DNA of 64,000 nucleotides from Solea solea (Eukaryota; Chordata; Actinopteri; Pleuronectiformes; Soleidae): assembly GCF_958295425.1 (NCBI RefSeq), contig NC_081135.1, positions 22,948,180 to 23,012,179 on the forward strand. Reading direction: 5' to 3'. Shown here piece after piece: positions 23,301 to 38,200 of this stretch (within the stretch, counting starts at the first letter, position 1; each line of letters begins with the position of its first letter). Under the pieces are notes generated by a model that was not told the DNA's origin, made no database searches, and saw nothing but the letters and a program-made list of their open reading frames with translations. A program made the position numbers and the translations under genes.

Positions 23301-26300
23301 GGTATCAATACTGAAACTATTATTAAGATCTGCCAATTTTGAAAAACTGATATTTATGGTGAGAGTGATACCTCCTTCAACTTGAGGCCAATCTGAGAGC
23401 TGTCCATGTTTGCTGGCATAAACAAAGCCTCTGAATCAGGCAGGTCAAACACCTCTACATTTCGCCCTGGGGAGAAATTGGAGCCCAAAATCCTTTCATC
23501 CTCTCCATCCTGGTCCTCATAGCGCTCCTCCTGAAATGTGACGTCACACATGGCATCATGTATTGCAAACATCAACACACCCTTCATGCCCCAGGAACAC
23601 ACTCAGTATGCGTCAACAACACTCCCAGTGGCACTGTTTGCCATGGTCTGGAGAGAATATTTTAAAACAGAACATCCGAACCAAAAACCAGTGAGCTGGA
23701 TCACAGTGTGGGGCACTGGAGGAATTTGAAACACATGTGAACAGCATTCTCAGTGTTTCACAAGACTATAAACACATAACATATACATACTTCTGCATAA
23801 CCACATAACCAGTAATACAATGTCCACTGTACAATGTAAGTTAATATTTTCTTTGTCTCTGTTTGCTTCAGTCAATCCTAGATACACAGTCAAACCAAAT
23901 GTGTACAGTTACTCATTTTGTGGACAGAAGAAACGGGGTGAATGCAGAGGTAAACAGTAGCACTTTGTGTCTTCGAATGAAAGAGGTTTTTTCAGAGCTA
24001 ATCAGCATAAATAAGTTGAATATTCTTCACTGACCAAGTAGATCACCTGATCTCAATCAGGCTGAGCATTATTTTTCTTGCTGGAGAAGTGAGTGAAGGC
24101 ATAAAGACCACACAACCAAGAATAGAAAGTGGCAAAATTTGGCCAGTAGGTGTTAAAATGACAAAATCCACTTGGCAATTCTTTTGGATATGAATGTAAA
24201 CTTATAGCAGAAATGTGGCCCTTGAATGTAGTGTCCATAATTCCATCTAAAATTAAATGTACAGGAGCACAGAGCCTGAAAGTTACTGCCAAAATACGTG
24301 TGGGCTGTATTCACTGCTCAATCTTTTCATCTTCCACAAGATGGTGGCTTGTGGCTATTTGAACTTCAAAAAGTAAACATTTCACAACTTGGACAGACAG
24401 GGAGCAGTACCAATAAACCTTTTTCATCACAGCAGAATGGTGACACATGGCTTACTCACAGCCAGCTTCTCATATACTGACTACTGACTGAGCCAGGTGG
24501 GATTGCACTGGGTGTGGTTTAAGGGCTACTGCAGGATAATTGTAAGTAGTGTTCATGTCAACATCCAGGGAGTAAGAAAATTACGTCTGACTAAATCATT
24601 AGGACTGACCTAAGAACCAGACAACTATGTATGCATCACAATTATCGTCAAAGCTTAGGCTTTTAATGCTCATATAACAAGCTCTGGAATCCTACAATTA
24701 CCATGATGAAGTGAACACTTACAAGACATAAACATAAGAGTCTATTCCTTGTTCCTATGTTCTCCAGCCATTTCTTAACCCTAACCCTAACAGGAATACT
24801 ACATTCACCTGAGCAGAACCGGTCCAGTTAACTCACCTCCTCTGTGGAATGCTCATAGGGATCATCCAAGTGTTGCTGCTCCTGCTGATTCTTCTCCTGC
24901 TCAAGTGTCTCACTTATGAGGCGCGCAACCTCGCTCTGTGTCCCCGGCTTCTCTCGTCCAATCATGAACCTGTTTTTTTGTGTAATCAAATATTTCACAT
25001 ATTAACTACGTAGCTTCATAGGTCATGTAGCCTCTTTCATGTACCCGTCATAAATCATTAATGCCAAAAAACTTCAAGACATTCATGTCCCTGGGCTTGG
25101 AGCTGACCTCACTGTGCCTTTGGTGTTCTTCAGGACTGTTGCAGCAAATAGTTGGGTAACACCCACTAGACTGATACCATCCACCTCCACTATCTGGTCA
25201 TTCACCTGTATGCTAAAAAGACAGAAGATAATGATTAAACAGAACCTCTCTGCATTTCCTCCAAATTCAGCACAGTAGTGATGATATAAAAATACAATAG
25301 CCGAGACAATACAGAATTACATTGCAGAGTGTGTATGCCATATTTTGTGGTTGTATACTGTACACAACATTACATTAGTAATGTGAGGTTGTGCAAAAGG
25401 CAGCTTTGACTCACCGTCCATCTTTCTCAGCTGCTCCTTGCTCTGTAATGGTTTTCACAAAAATGCCAAGCTTCTCCAGACCCTGGTCAGCTCCCACTCC
25501 CATTCCTATGATACTGATACCAAGCCCATTGTCTCCTGAAAGCAGAGAAATTATGATGATGCTAAAAGGTTGGTTGGAAAAATCTGCATACAGGCCACAA
25601 AATTCACATAACAAAAAATCACTGGCTGACAAACTTTAACAATAATAATAACACAAACAAAACCAAGTCTCTCACCTTTCTCAATCTCCACAGGGAACAC
25701 ATCCATTTTCTCCACTCTCTTCTCCAGCTCATACTCTGCAGAAGCTGCGACTGGGTCCACATCATCATTTCGTCGATCATACTCCTCATTGGAGAAGGTA
25801 CTGAAGACCTGAATTGGTTGGAAAATCAAGTTTGTAATTTCAATAACTGTCATAAATGTCCTTAGCAAAGAGTTAGGCTTCAGACAGATGAATGCTAGTA
25901 AGTATTAGCTGTAATCTTGCAGATACGCACATTATTTTGACTTTTTTCGCAGAGAATATGAACAAGGACAAATTCCTCATTCATTCGGCAGTTTTATGGT
26001 GAGGGAGAATTACATTCCTACTTTGGACTGTTGCTTAGGAAATTGAGGTACAAGTGCAAAACTGAAGCACACTTTAACAGCTGCTGAAGGAGAGCAGATT
26101 ATAAAACTGATTTATTTGTATTTATCTAGCTATAGAGCCAAGTAAATGAAAGCAAACTTTGGAATTATCTGGTTTTGTGTTAAAGTGTGAGGGTAGTTTT
26201 GAAAAATCACAGTGTGCTTAAGACAATAACACACTTTTGTCTTTACGAAATGCATCCCCTTAAAATACACATAGCTGGTGGAAAAAATAATAATAATTTG

Positions 26301-29267
26301 ATTAAATAACCGCTCTAAACCTCATTTGACAACAGTGACCTCAAACAAAAAAAAGGCACATAAGACGGGTACGTGTGATTTGCGATATCAATGATTTCCT
26401 TTCCAATCCAAGTAAAATTCAGGCTGGTATCGATGATACCATGTCTTTGGAAAAAAACCAAATAAAACGTAATGTGTTTGAAATTATAACTTCATCATGA
26501 ATACAAGGCATCAGACTACTCTTTCTTGTATATAAGATATATGATAGAATTCTCATACAATAAAGTTGCATAATTGACAGCATCTGAACAGGTACTTTAT
26601 CTTAAAAATGCTTGCCTGAAAATTTTAACACAAACATTCCACATTAACTTTTATTTGTTTAGTAGCATGCTATTTGGTTTCCCCTGAAAATCTCTCTCGC
26701 CCTAGCAGCATCTGTCCCTCTCCTCTCCTCCTCTTTGAATTGCCTCATCATAACCTTGTAGTATTCAGTGGTATGATTGATTCTGAGGGGTTTGAGGTGT
26801 TGCCACAGTGCTTCCCACACACATCACATACTGCGTTGTTGCTATTTGTAGAACTGAAAAAGCTCCACACATGACTGTGTTTGTGTTCAGCCAGCATTAA
26901 TGTGGTCAACTAGGCTGAGCTGAGCGCTGCAGCCACCAGCCGGCTGCATTTAGTAGTTTGCATATGACTATGACAGGTGAATAAAGAAGTAGTTCCTACC
27001 AACTGTGTTCCTGTTGATGATAAACTACACATTTACCCCAAACTACTAAAATGTCGATATGTTAATGAAAATTGATCCTACAACATAAATGTTTGGGATC
27101 AGAAGTATCTATATTTCAGCATCGATCCATATACCACTAACAGTTAAATGGAATCCAGGTTTGCAAACTCCTCACTGAACTTTAACTTTTGTTTTAAGTC
27201 AATAACATTGGACTTCAAATACCTTTTCCAAACTGCAATGTGAATGTGATGTATTCAGTACCGACAAGAAAAATACAATCTGTGCATTATTAGGCTTTTG
27301 AAACAAACATAAATTGTCAGTGACATTTAAGCAGAAGATGAATTCCAACTACACCTAAAGGTATAGTATTTAGACTTTTATCACAGTTTTAAGAATCTGT
27401 GAACTTTGCAAGCAGGCCACACAAAGCACTGGAAATGTCCTGGAGACTCTTCTCTGTTTGAAATTATAAAGCATACACAGCACATTAGCAGCGTGGAAAG
27501 TAGGGCACAGCTGGGGAGAAGTGAGCAGTGGATGCAGCAAGGATCAATGTTTAGAGTAGACAAGTGATGTCAGTCCAGGAAAAATAAATGAAATCAGAAG
27601 CAATGCAAAGAAAAAACATGACTCACTTATTGAATCACTCATTCTCCTTGAATACCACAGTTAGTATCATGTAGAAATGGTTTCGTAATCCACTGAAAAC
27701 CACTCTAGGGGTCAAGCTAAAGTGAGCACTTGCCAATTTAACATATAATGGATTGGCAATGACCATCTGTTATGACACAGTTACTACTACAAAGTCTAGT
27801 ATGCAGTCCATTACATTTTAAAGTAACTGACATTTTCATACATTTACTCACAACTAATCTGATTTTCATGATTTATCCCACCAACAAAACTGCAGTAAAC
27901 AGTGACAATTTTAAAAAATGGCCTACGATGATTCTGGGTCTGACTGACAATACAAAGGTCACTGATAAAGAGGTCTGAGTAAAGCAAAAATGCAGTAGTA
28001 CCTGACATGATCAACAAGAAATTTAAGAGTTACAGTATCCCAGATGATTTGTTGATAGAAATGAAAACCAAATTAGCATCCATCAGGGGCTAATGCCTGA
28101 TTATAGGTCAAAACATAAACCCCTACCTATTCATTATTAGTGTTAATCTAGGTTGACTCATAACAGGATGTTGGCAACAATGTCAAAAGGTGTAGCTGAG
28201 TCGATAATTTGGCTCAACTGTGCAGATGAGAGGGGAATAATAATCTGACTGAATAACAGACTTCCTGAATAGACGGAGCAAAAGAGAAAAGTTGGCTGTA
28301 AGAGTTCAAACAAGGGGAAAAAGGAGAACATGAGCAATAGGAAAATATGAGCTGCAGGCAAAATAAGAGAAGGAATGGGGTAAGCTTTTTATGGAGCTTC
28401 ATACTATTAAATGCCTTTAATGTTTTAAATAATTGTCTACATGGGAATTAAGTAAAAATGTTTGCTTTGGGCCTTCCAACAGTAATAAACACAGAGTTGA
28501 ACTTCGGTCAATAATTTTGGTTTGTGGACAAAACAAGACATTTGAGAACATCATCCTTTCCATGTCTGACAAACACCGATCAACATTTTTTAAGGTTTTC
28601 TGATATTTTATGCACCAAACGATTAATTAAAATAATCGACAGATTAATCGATTATGAAAATAATCGTTAGCTGCAGCTCTAAGTGAATATGCCTGATGGA
28701 TCTCTACTTGCTTTCTGAATCTTGATTTGACAAAAATCTGTATTCATCTGAACCTCTAATGGGGCAACTGTCTTCTTTATTTACTAAATTTCTCTGCTTC
28801 AAACCTCATTTGAATCCATCTCATCACATCGTATCATTGAATCTTCAGAATCAAGGGAGAGGAATATTTCCTGATCAAAAAGCAGTAAAACTATAGAATT
28901 ATTGGAGACATTTGGTGTGAGGATATATGATGTAATCGCATGAGCATTTACATTCTGGGCAACAAGGTCTGAGGTCTAGATCCTGAAGCATGTCAAGACA
29001 TGAGGAATTAACCACAAACAACCTCCTCCCTCTGTCTTCGTGTCTCTACACCATGTAGCCTTTGGATGATGCCCAAAACATTGTAGATAGTAAGTTTCCA
29101 GAATAACTCACTAAACTCTCCATTCAATTTGTCAAATTAAATTACAACTTCTACGACATTGTACCATTTTTCACACACTCGCGTCCAAGTGGAAACATGC
29201 TGTTATCTGGGAGTGAAGACATACATGTATTAGTATTAAATAATATGTATCTCATGCCACCTTTAAA

Positions 29268-29299
<32 letters not shown>

Positions 29300-32200
29300 A
29301 CAAAATAATGTAAGTGGGCAAAGAAGTAGACTATGCACACTGCTGCAGTTCTGTAAGTGGGCAAAGAAGCAGACTATGTACACTGCTGCAGTTCTGTAAG
29401 TGGGCAAAGAAGCAGACTATGTACACTGCTGCAGTTCTGTAAGTGGGCAAAGAAGCAGACTATGTACACTGCTGCAATTCTGTAAGTGGGCAAAGAAGCA
29501 GACTATGTACACTGCTGCAATTCTGTAAGTGGGCAAAAAAGCAGACTATGTACACTGCTGCAGTTCTGTGGTACAGGCAGGAATGATATTCATGAGGTAT
29601 TGTGTGTCCATCAAACCAAGTTCTTCACCATCCTCCTCCTCCCTTTTATACCCTTTATGAAGAAGCTTATTGCTGTAGGTTTGTAGTCAATGATACACAC
29701 ACTGTATAAAAGGCTCTCCTCTGGTAGTTGCATAAAGGCAAGGCAAGATTATAACTTTGAAATACCCCAGAATCTTCTCTAGATATTATTGTTCTGCTTG
29801 CCATTTTAAACCCATTCTGCATATTTCTGAAAAACAAGCTTGAAACATTTCTATTAATAGGACTGAAAAAGCATATCAACTTCTGAAAAGTTAAAACTGA
29901 TTCACACAATGGGAGCGGGTGGCACTTCATTAAGGATGAAAGATGTTTTTCAGTTCAGAAGTAATTAGGGGTGGAAAATATAGGCTAACAGAACATAGGG
30001 AGCACTGCTGCATCCTGAGCATTAGCAGTGCTGTGCCTCCCACTCAATACTAATATCTGACTGACATTGCCCTGGAAAGAATGTTCTGTTCTTTGCTAAA
30101 AACCTTATCACTCAACCACTGTCTTCTTCACAAGAAAGACAGAAATCAATTATTTTATTAGCCTCTCCCTAAGAAAGCCCGTCTCCAGCGATCACCCTTA
30201 ACACCAACTTTCCTTTGTTAATCAATAAAGACAGAGTCCAACGATTGGCTAAAACCGAAAACACACAACTGTTGATTTAATCAGGCTGTCTGACAATAAC
30301 AAGGATAAGACAAGCAAAGAACTAACAATTTATCTTTGAGTTTATACAGAACAAAGTATTCAATGTATTTCAGTGCCAGTTTTTGCCCTTAAATTACAAG
30401 TGTGGTCAGTGGGGTTGCGTTGTGGGTCAGGCGACTTGTGCCATACTTCAACTGTCTCCCAAAGTTCTAGCTCTCCGCAGCATGTGTGGGCTTTGCATTC
30501 ATCTTCAACTACTGCAGTGCTCTGTCCTATGTGTGCTCACATGTTCACATGCCCACACCCAATTTGAAGCCCTTTCCATATTTCCCTCACTCTCCTCCCA
30601 ACTACAGAATACCAATGTGGGAAATGAGTCAGCAGCTGCGAGGAAAAGCAAACCAGAGAAATCTCTTGCCAGTGCAAAATGAGGGCTGACCGCTGGATTT
30701 GGGAGCTCGTAATATAAGCGGGCCTTCAGAAAGACAACAAATCAAAACATGCTGCTTGAGTGAGCTGAGGAGGAGTGGGGAAGGGGTGCTGGCAAAGATC
30801 ATAGAGTAATTAGGAAAGAAGGCATGGGGCCCAGTTTTTCGATCCCATGTAAGTACACCAGGGGGAAAAAACAAAATACTGTATATATCTGGTACTTCCT
30901 GTAAGTATACCCCAGAGTTTTCCACACCTCCTAGCTGCCAACCTAACAGCTGACTGTGCAGAATGTCCAGTCGGCTACTTCAAAATGTTAATTTTTGATT
31001 GTAAAAATATAGGTTTATGGACAAGGTGCAATTTGGTATACACATTACAACCATAATTAAGCTTCTAAACAATGATTACAAATAAGTGCATGTCTGTATC
31101 AGCCTCATCGTCACATGTAGAGCAGAGAGTCATTTTCAGAGTAAATTATACTAATTAATAAATAGCACTGATTGCTGGGGACATCCTTATTAGACAGGCC
31201 ATGTCAAAAAAACAAGGGAAAAAGCAACTGTGCGGTCAATATTAAAAGTCCAATAAGTGTGGTTATGTTCACATACATCACACAGACATTTATGGGCTGA
31301 ATACATGATGGAATTAATCATCTTTAATTAAATTGTGCTGATTACTGCAGAGCCAAGTCTAAGATGCACTGCAAACACATGCTCAAACAGACAATAATGT
31401 CACGGCAACAGATCTCTGTCATATGGCGAAAGCGTGGCTGTGGCTCAACCTCACTCATTTTACAGCTTTTTTTATTTTTACTTTTGTTTTTTTCTGTTGA
31501 GCAGTTATGCAACAAATCATGTGCCTCAAATCATGCTTTAAAAACAGAATGTAGTATATGAAGACGTGACTGACTTTTTTCCACATAACACATTTCACCC
31601 ATGTTTATGTTACTGTCACGAAGTCAACTTCTTCTGCCAAATGTTCATTCTTAAATCATACCACCTAATAGTGCAGGGTGTGTGGAGTTAAAGCAACAGA
31701 GGAAATAAAGAGAGGAATTTTGCCACCCAAACTCAAATCAACAGACCCTGGCAGAAGAAAAAAGTTTCCATTTAATTATTTTCGATTGGTTTTAACTACA
31801 TGTTACATTAATGTAAGAGCTGATGTAACGTACAGGGAAATGTGTAATTTTGGCAGTTTCAGGGTCCGAATAATTTGCTATATTAATATATTTGTTGAAA
31901 AACACTGTTAGAATGTACAGAGGTTGAAATGGGAGTGTCAAATGGCAAAGAAAATTGCTGGGGTGGGGGATTAAATGTACGGTATTGATGCTGTTGAGTT
32001 CACACTGACTGACAGTAACTAACTCAATCAATATATATGTCTCCTGCCTTGAAGTGTTAATTTATATAACAGCAGGCATTTTGAGGAGAGCAGAGTGACA
32101 AAATGGAATCCAATTTCAAAAGTAGTGCAAACACAAACAGGTTGAACAGGTTTATTTATGAATGGCCTATAAAAGCTTCTTCTTTCCTGCAATTGGCTGT

Positions 32201-35200
32201 TATTATATTTGACACACATTTACTTTAATCTTTCAGTGAAAACAGACAGTCTGTGCTAAAGTGTTGGTTTGTAATCACATAATGAAACCATTTAATGCAA
32301 TCAGAAGCAACCAAAGACTCATCATCCCAGGCAAAGTAGTTAATGAACAGCATTGAGCGGACAGCATTAGTATTCCAGTCCATCATGTCAGATAGTCACC
32401 CACCAGCCCAGGTGGCTCAAGGGAACATGGATTCTACAAGAAGAGGGGCCTCTCTGCTGCTGGCTGGAAGAGGGTGGAGTCTTGCCAGAAACATTCCTTT
32501 GGCCAGCAGATGACACATTTCAGATAGGAAATGGAAAGCCTAACACTATGGGATGGGCTGGCCACAGATGCCTGAGTATGCCTCTTTTTGCATTTCACTA
32601 ATCATATGAAATACAGACGCTGAGAATAAATGTCCAGCTTATACAAATAATAAGAAACCATGTGGGTTGGCCGAGTGAGCTTTGAGGACTTCTGTAGACA
32701 TAACACAAGACACACATGACTCTCTTATCAGGTTCCATATGAATGTGTGCCCATTAGCTACCTGATGTGGTGAAATGTGTACACAAACTAAACAAAAGCA
32801 TTGCTCAGGCACAGGGGAATGCAAATTGACAAAAGGATAGTGGACAGTTGTCTAATTGTCTTCTCTGCAAACATGCCGTATTTTTTCCATTTACAAAGGA
32901 CTGAAAAATTCTTCACCACAATCTGTGTTTTCGAGGAGGGACACAGTGTTTACTTGACATACAACTGCTGGTGGCACTTTCAGTGACTCTGAGGGGGTGG
33001 GGCAAAACAACAGGCAACAGGTGCAGACCATGGTTTTGGACATTTTCTTTTCTGTCACAATTGACCTTTTCTACTCCTCTTGACAGACATTCTCCTGCAA
33101 CATGAGACACAAAACCAACCAAGCTAAATGCACAACAGATCTCATGAAACCACACTAAAAACTAAGTCTTTGTCCCTGAGCAGATCATGCACCTACAGCT
33201 GTGATTGTTAATCATTCATAAGAAATGGCTTTTGCCACACTCCACAGTATAACTGAGTTGCAGCTGATGCAAATGCTGATGCAAATGCATTGCTAAACAA
33301 GAAATTCAGTTGAGAAACATCTTTGTATAAAGACAGGCTTAGACAAGCAAATCTTATGTTATAGGTCAACTTTTACAGTTCCAGAGCACAAGTCTTCCCA
33401 ACTAGGCAGTCAGACGTTCAATATTTATGCTGCTCATACAGCCAGAAAGTATATAGCAAACTTATAAACTGACCCACCAGTAACGGGACTGCACTATTTT
33501 ATTGTCCTACTTAAGTGACTGTGTGAATATGTACAGAGAGGATATTCTAGTAAATAAAAATAACACTACTGTACAATATGCAGCTCTGATTTATATATTT
33601 TGCATCACTGTATGTTTCAGCAGCATTTGTAAACATGTGCAGTACTCCTGACTGCCAACACAAAGGCATTTTCATTCAAGTTTCTCTTTCTACCATTGCA
33701 AGGGTGATACATGCTGAAAGTGGACATCTCCCTTTTTCATAAAGAGGACCTTTCATCCACACAGCACACCTCCACTGTCAGGAAGACTCGTGTTACAGAG
33801 AGAGCGAATCCTGTTGTGAGCAAGAAACACAAAGCCCTTCTTCTCTCAAGAGTTAGTTACAACTCAAGTGTGCAATGTGGACAGTGACCCTGTGCAAATG
33901 GGAGGTGTCGGTGACTTAGACCACAGGTAGAAATGTCAGCTGATGGACATCTGAGTGATTTAACTAGCCAACAGACATAACAGGTGCTCACAGCCACAAG
34001 GTTTCACTCATAGTAGTATATAAATACGCTACTGATTTGACATATCTCTCTGATTTCTTTCAACTCTTCTTTACACCAGGTAAAAGGGTTAGTTGATGTT
34101 TTATAACCGCCACCAGGGAGGTTTTCATCTGTGTGGGTTTGTGTATGTGTATGCAGAATCAAACACTCTACCAACCAGTGGATGAAAATGTAAACATTTC
34201 AGGTGCCCGTATATAAAACGCAGGTGACAAATTGTTGGCAGAGGTACACGCTCTCCAAGTGCTCTTGTTAAAGCTGTAAAATTAGCCTGATCATTTTTTT
34301 TTTTTTCAATCTTCTCACATCACAAACATGCATTGCACATACTGCAAATACTAAACACACTACTTGCCATCAGTATGTGCTAAAAAAAAAGAAAAGAAAA
34401 GAAAAGACCAAATACACCTTGCATTGTTCACCAGCCTCAGCTCAATCACTGTGACAAAAAACATCAAAGCGCTGATTTAATACAGTGAGACTGAAGGAAG
34501 CAAGAAAACCCTCATGTTTAATAATAGGAACTATCAACTGAGGGGATTTACAATGAGTGAACCTATTTCTTTTAACATTAAGTCTCATCTTTAATACTAC
34601 AGACTGTGAGCTGCTTCAGACAACAGACACATTATAGCATCATTTTTGTGAACTATGAAACTGTGTTTAACTGTGATAAAACTCCACTTTGGACTGAGGA
34701 AGTGCACAGTTGTTTGTGTCCCCTTCACTCCAGGTCAGCTTCTGGTCCCCTCTCCCAGGACCCCCTGCCAGGATGACAGGGATGAGGAGGGGGATCCACA
34801 CCCAGAGATAACAGCACATTTCTACGGCCTGGATAAACACTAAACTGCTCACAATCTGTCTGGACTACAGTGCACTGGAGTGATTTGTTTCCCCCGACTT
34901 AGCAAAAGTTTGATGAGATATGGTGATGGTGGAATATCCACGGCAGATGATTTAACTCCACCACACCTTTAAAATCCCCACTGGCAATGTTTACAGCACA
35001 TGATGTGTAGCAATATCAAAAGAGCTTACACAACCTTTAAATAATAAAATACAACAATGCAAGCATTAAAAGACAAATCGCTTGATGCATCTATCCACAC
35101 TTGACAGTTCTGGGATAGTAGAATAAGTCATTATATAAAATGGGGATGACTGCTGCACACAGTCAAGACAAGACTCACTGGCTTAAATTCTAATTCCAAA

Positions 35201-38200
35201 TATTGTAATGTCATTATTTTGTCACTAACAAATGTATGACATTCATAAAAGGATATTACAACTTTAAATGAATTTTAACTTCAGCTCTTTTATTCTAAAC
35301 TCATAAACTTTCCCCTTATTTTAATCACTTCTGTTATCAATCAGACCACAGAGGAAAAAAGTAATGTCAAGCACGTTCATGAGATTTTTAAAACCAAACT
35401 TCTCAACTATGCTGACTGAAAGCATGTCCTTGGCTATGTGATAAGCCACTGCCTCAGTAATGTCTTTGTAACATTTAGATTTTTTATCATACAGTACTGT
35501 TGCAGAGTACCTCAACAGGGCGGTCTGCGTATCTCCACATATAGCAGCAGATGATGTTGATGGCTGTGCCATACAACATGTGTAATCCAGAGGGTGTGAG
35601 CGACGAAGATGGTACAATAAGTTTGTTGATTATAAGTTATAAGATCTTGGTGGGTACGGTCATCTGGCGTAATTTGTAGGCGACATTGTGCCTGTGGTCA
35701 AACTTAAAGTAACCAAAAATATTTTTTTCTTTCTTTTACGAACGATCTCCTCGCTTTCAGCACTCATTCTTGCCTCTTCTCACTTGATGTTTACATGCTG
35801 TTGTTGTGAGTGAGACACGGGGAAGAGGACGGCGCAACCAAACATGACTGTTCAGCTGTTTGACTGCCACTCCAGAGACTTTGACCACTCTACAGGTTGC
35901 AAACATAGCGAGGGACTGAGTTTGTTCACGCAACCAAAAATGCTTAGTCAATTTTTCTAGCACTTTTTTGGTTTGTTTTTTTTACTAACGAAGTTGAGTG
36001 ACTTTATCGAACGCCCTATCAAACGTTTTTTCTATTGATATTGCGGAAGTGTCTATCGCGATACATATTGCTATCATATTATCACCCAGCCCTAAATAAA
36101 ACCCCTTAATTAAATGTGTGTCAGAGACAAATACCCTATGACAGGAACCACTATGACTGGGTAAAAACTGTACAGTCTAATGTTTCACATGTCTCTGTCT
36201 TACTCCTCTCCTCATTCAGCAGTGGCCCCAATATCACATGCTTTTATGCATGTTTCCAAAAATACCACAAACAAATGTTACCACCAACACATCCTTGCCT
36301 CACTAAGATTAAACAAAGTCGAGAGACTTTCTGATTCCGATTTAATGCATGTCTCATGATATAGTGTAGTAGCTGTGACATCAATACCCTCACCAAAAAA
36401 AAAAACACACAGCAGCAATTAATCAGTCTGCAAGAAAACACCTAGTTCACACATCATTGCTGAGTCAGTGAGACAGTGGTTTGTAATTATAGTTCAGTAC
36501 AAGGTGGTGTTTTCTGTGCTTTGAGTGAGCACATTTGTTCAGGTGTAAACAATACAACACAAAATACTCACCACAATTGGTTCAGTCGAGAAATTGATTT
36601 TCCTCTTTAAGGGAGGCTCCTCCTCATCTGAAAGACCGGGGGCTTCGTAGTAGTCATCATACTCTATATACATTTGATCTGCCTCCTCCTCTTCATTTTC
36701 GTCCTCTTCTCTAAGGACCTGGTCTACATCCCTGTCATCCACAAAGGCTGCATTCTCAATGCCATACACCACTGGAGAGGCTCGATCCTGTCCTTTCTCT
36801 TGCTCCTCCAGTTCACTCTCCTCCTCTGGTACTTCTTCATCTTCCTCAGGATGATCCTCACCATCTTGACTCAAAACTACACCATCATGACTGTCCTCTT
36901 CTTCCTCGAGGAGTCTTCCTTCACCAATTGTCTCTGCTAACTTAAGTGTCTCTTTAGCCACATCTCTTAATGTGACCTGATGAGAAGCATTACAGTTTTG
37001 TACTTCTGGTGCAAAGGTTCTTTTCAGCTCTGTTGGTAAGTCTGCAAGATTTTGCAACTTCTCTTCCTCAAACACATTATCTTCAACATTCTCATCCTCG
37101 CTCTCTGAAGATTCATTCTGAACTACTACTAATTCTGCCCGTACCATGCCCACTCCCCTGGAGTCCAATGATGAGTCCTGGCTGGGTGGCTTCTCCCTGG
37201 TGGAAATATGTACCATGCGGTCATTACTCTTGGGTTTTTCAGAGGACAGGGCCCTGTCTGTGTTCTGTAAGCCACTAGCTGAAGGAGGAGGCTGCTTCAC
37301 ATCCCTTGGGGGTGGACTATGTGGCTTACCATCATCCCCGCCAACAGATGCCCTGCTAAATCCATCACTGGATGACGAGGAACGCTTGTAGCCAGGGCTA
37401 ATTGGAGTTATATGTTCTGGTGAAAGGGGTTTGTGAGTGGCATCAGTTGATGGAGAAACAGACTTGTTAGGTACATTAGTAACTGGGATTGTTGGTTTGG
37501 GCCCACTATTAGACCCAGAGGTTGACTGTTTGTTAATGACACTTGCCATTTGGAATGTATTTTTGTTAGTGGTACTAGTAACAAGTAAAGAGTTAGTGGC
37601 TTCTTTGACAGAAGACGTAGGTTTATGCAAGCTGTTTCTTGTTGGAGAGGTAGGCGGTAAATGTTCAGTGCCAGAGTGGTGTTTAGCAGACACCATCACC
37701 CCTTTTGTAGCAGCTGGACTGTTATCTTCTGAGTCATTCTCCGCCATGTAATTCTCTAACCTCTTGGACATTGGTCCTGCATTCAGTGATGATCTGGACA
37801 CATGCTTTTTCTCACCATCCACCTTCTCATCTGGTCGACAATTAACTGCTGATGTGGTAGTTTGCTCTACTTTGATGGCGGCCTCAGAGGATCCTGATAC
37901 TCTCCGTGTGCTTTTCCCCTCATCAGAAGTACTTCCGAAGGACAAACGATTCACTACCCTGTTTGGTGACTGCTTTTCTGTAGTAGGCTGTTCTTTGATG
38001 CCCCTTTCAAATAGTTTTCTGGTCACAGAAAACTTTTCTGCCAACGTCACTTTGTCAATTTCAGCATCCTCCCCCTTGGGTGTTTTATCCAAAGTGTGAG
38101 CTTCAGGGCTTGTGGCAGTATTGACTCTGTGAGTGCTGACTGGAAGTTGCTGCTTCGGTGGAGACACATGAGGCACATTAGGCACATCAGACTTTACATT

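Larger units (their letters stand above)
25809..36571 (-). other. ppp1r9a: Large first coding intron of the neurabin-like gene
   Basis: A 10.8-kb intron with no coding exon that I can support. The contents recognised are a MITE-like fragment at 28518-28682, an AAAT/TAAA microsatellite at 29270-29302, a 43-bp tandem array at 29310-29567, a GAAAA repeat at 34388-34408 and a hAT remnant at 35321-36096. The remaining sequence is AT-rich and featureless. Confidence 0.7.

Noticed and set aside
24776..24792. TAACCCTAACCCTAAC telomere-like run
   Set aside because: Fewer than three units; too short to claim an interstitial telomere.
29310..29567. CRISPR-like regular repeat
   Set aside because: The units are directly adjacent with no unique spacers, in a vertebrate intron; this is a minisatellite.
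30373..30689. Three overlapping short plus-strand ORFs
   Set aside because: No homology, no splice signals, and located in a large minus-strand intron.
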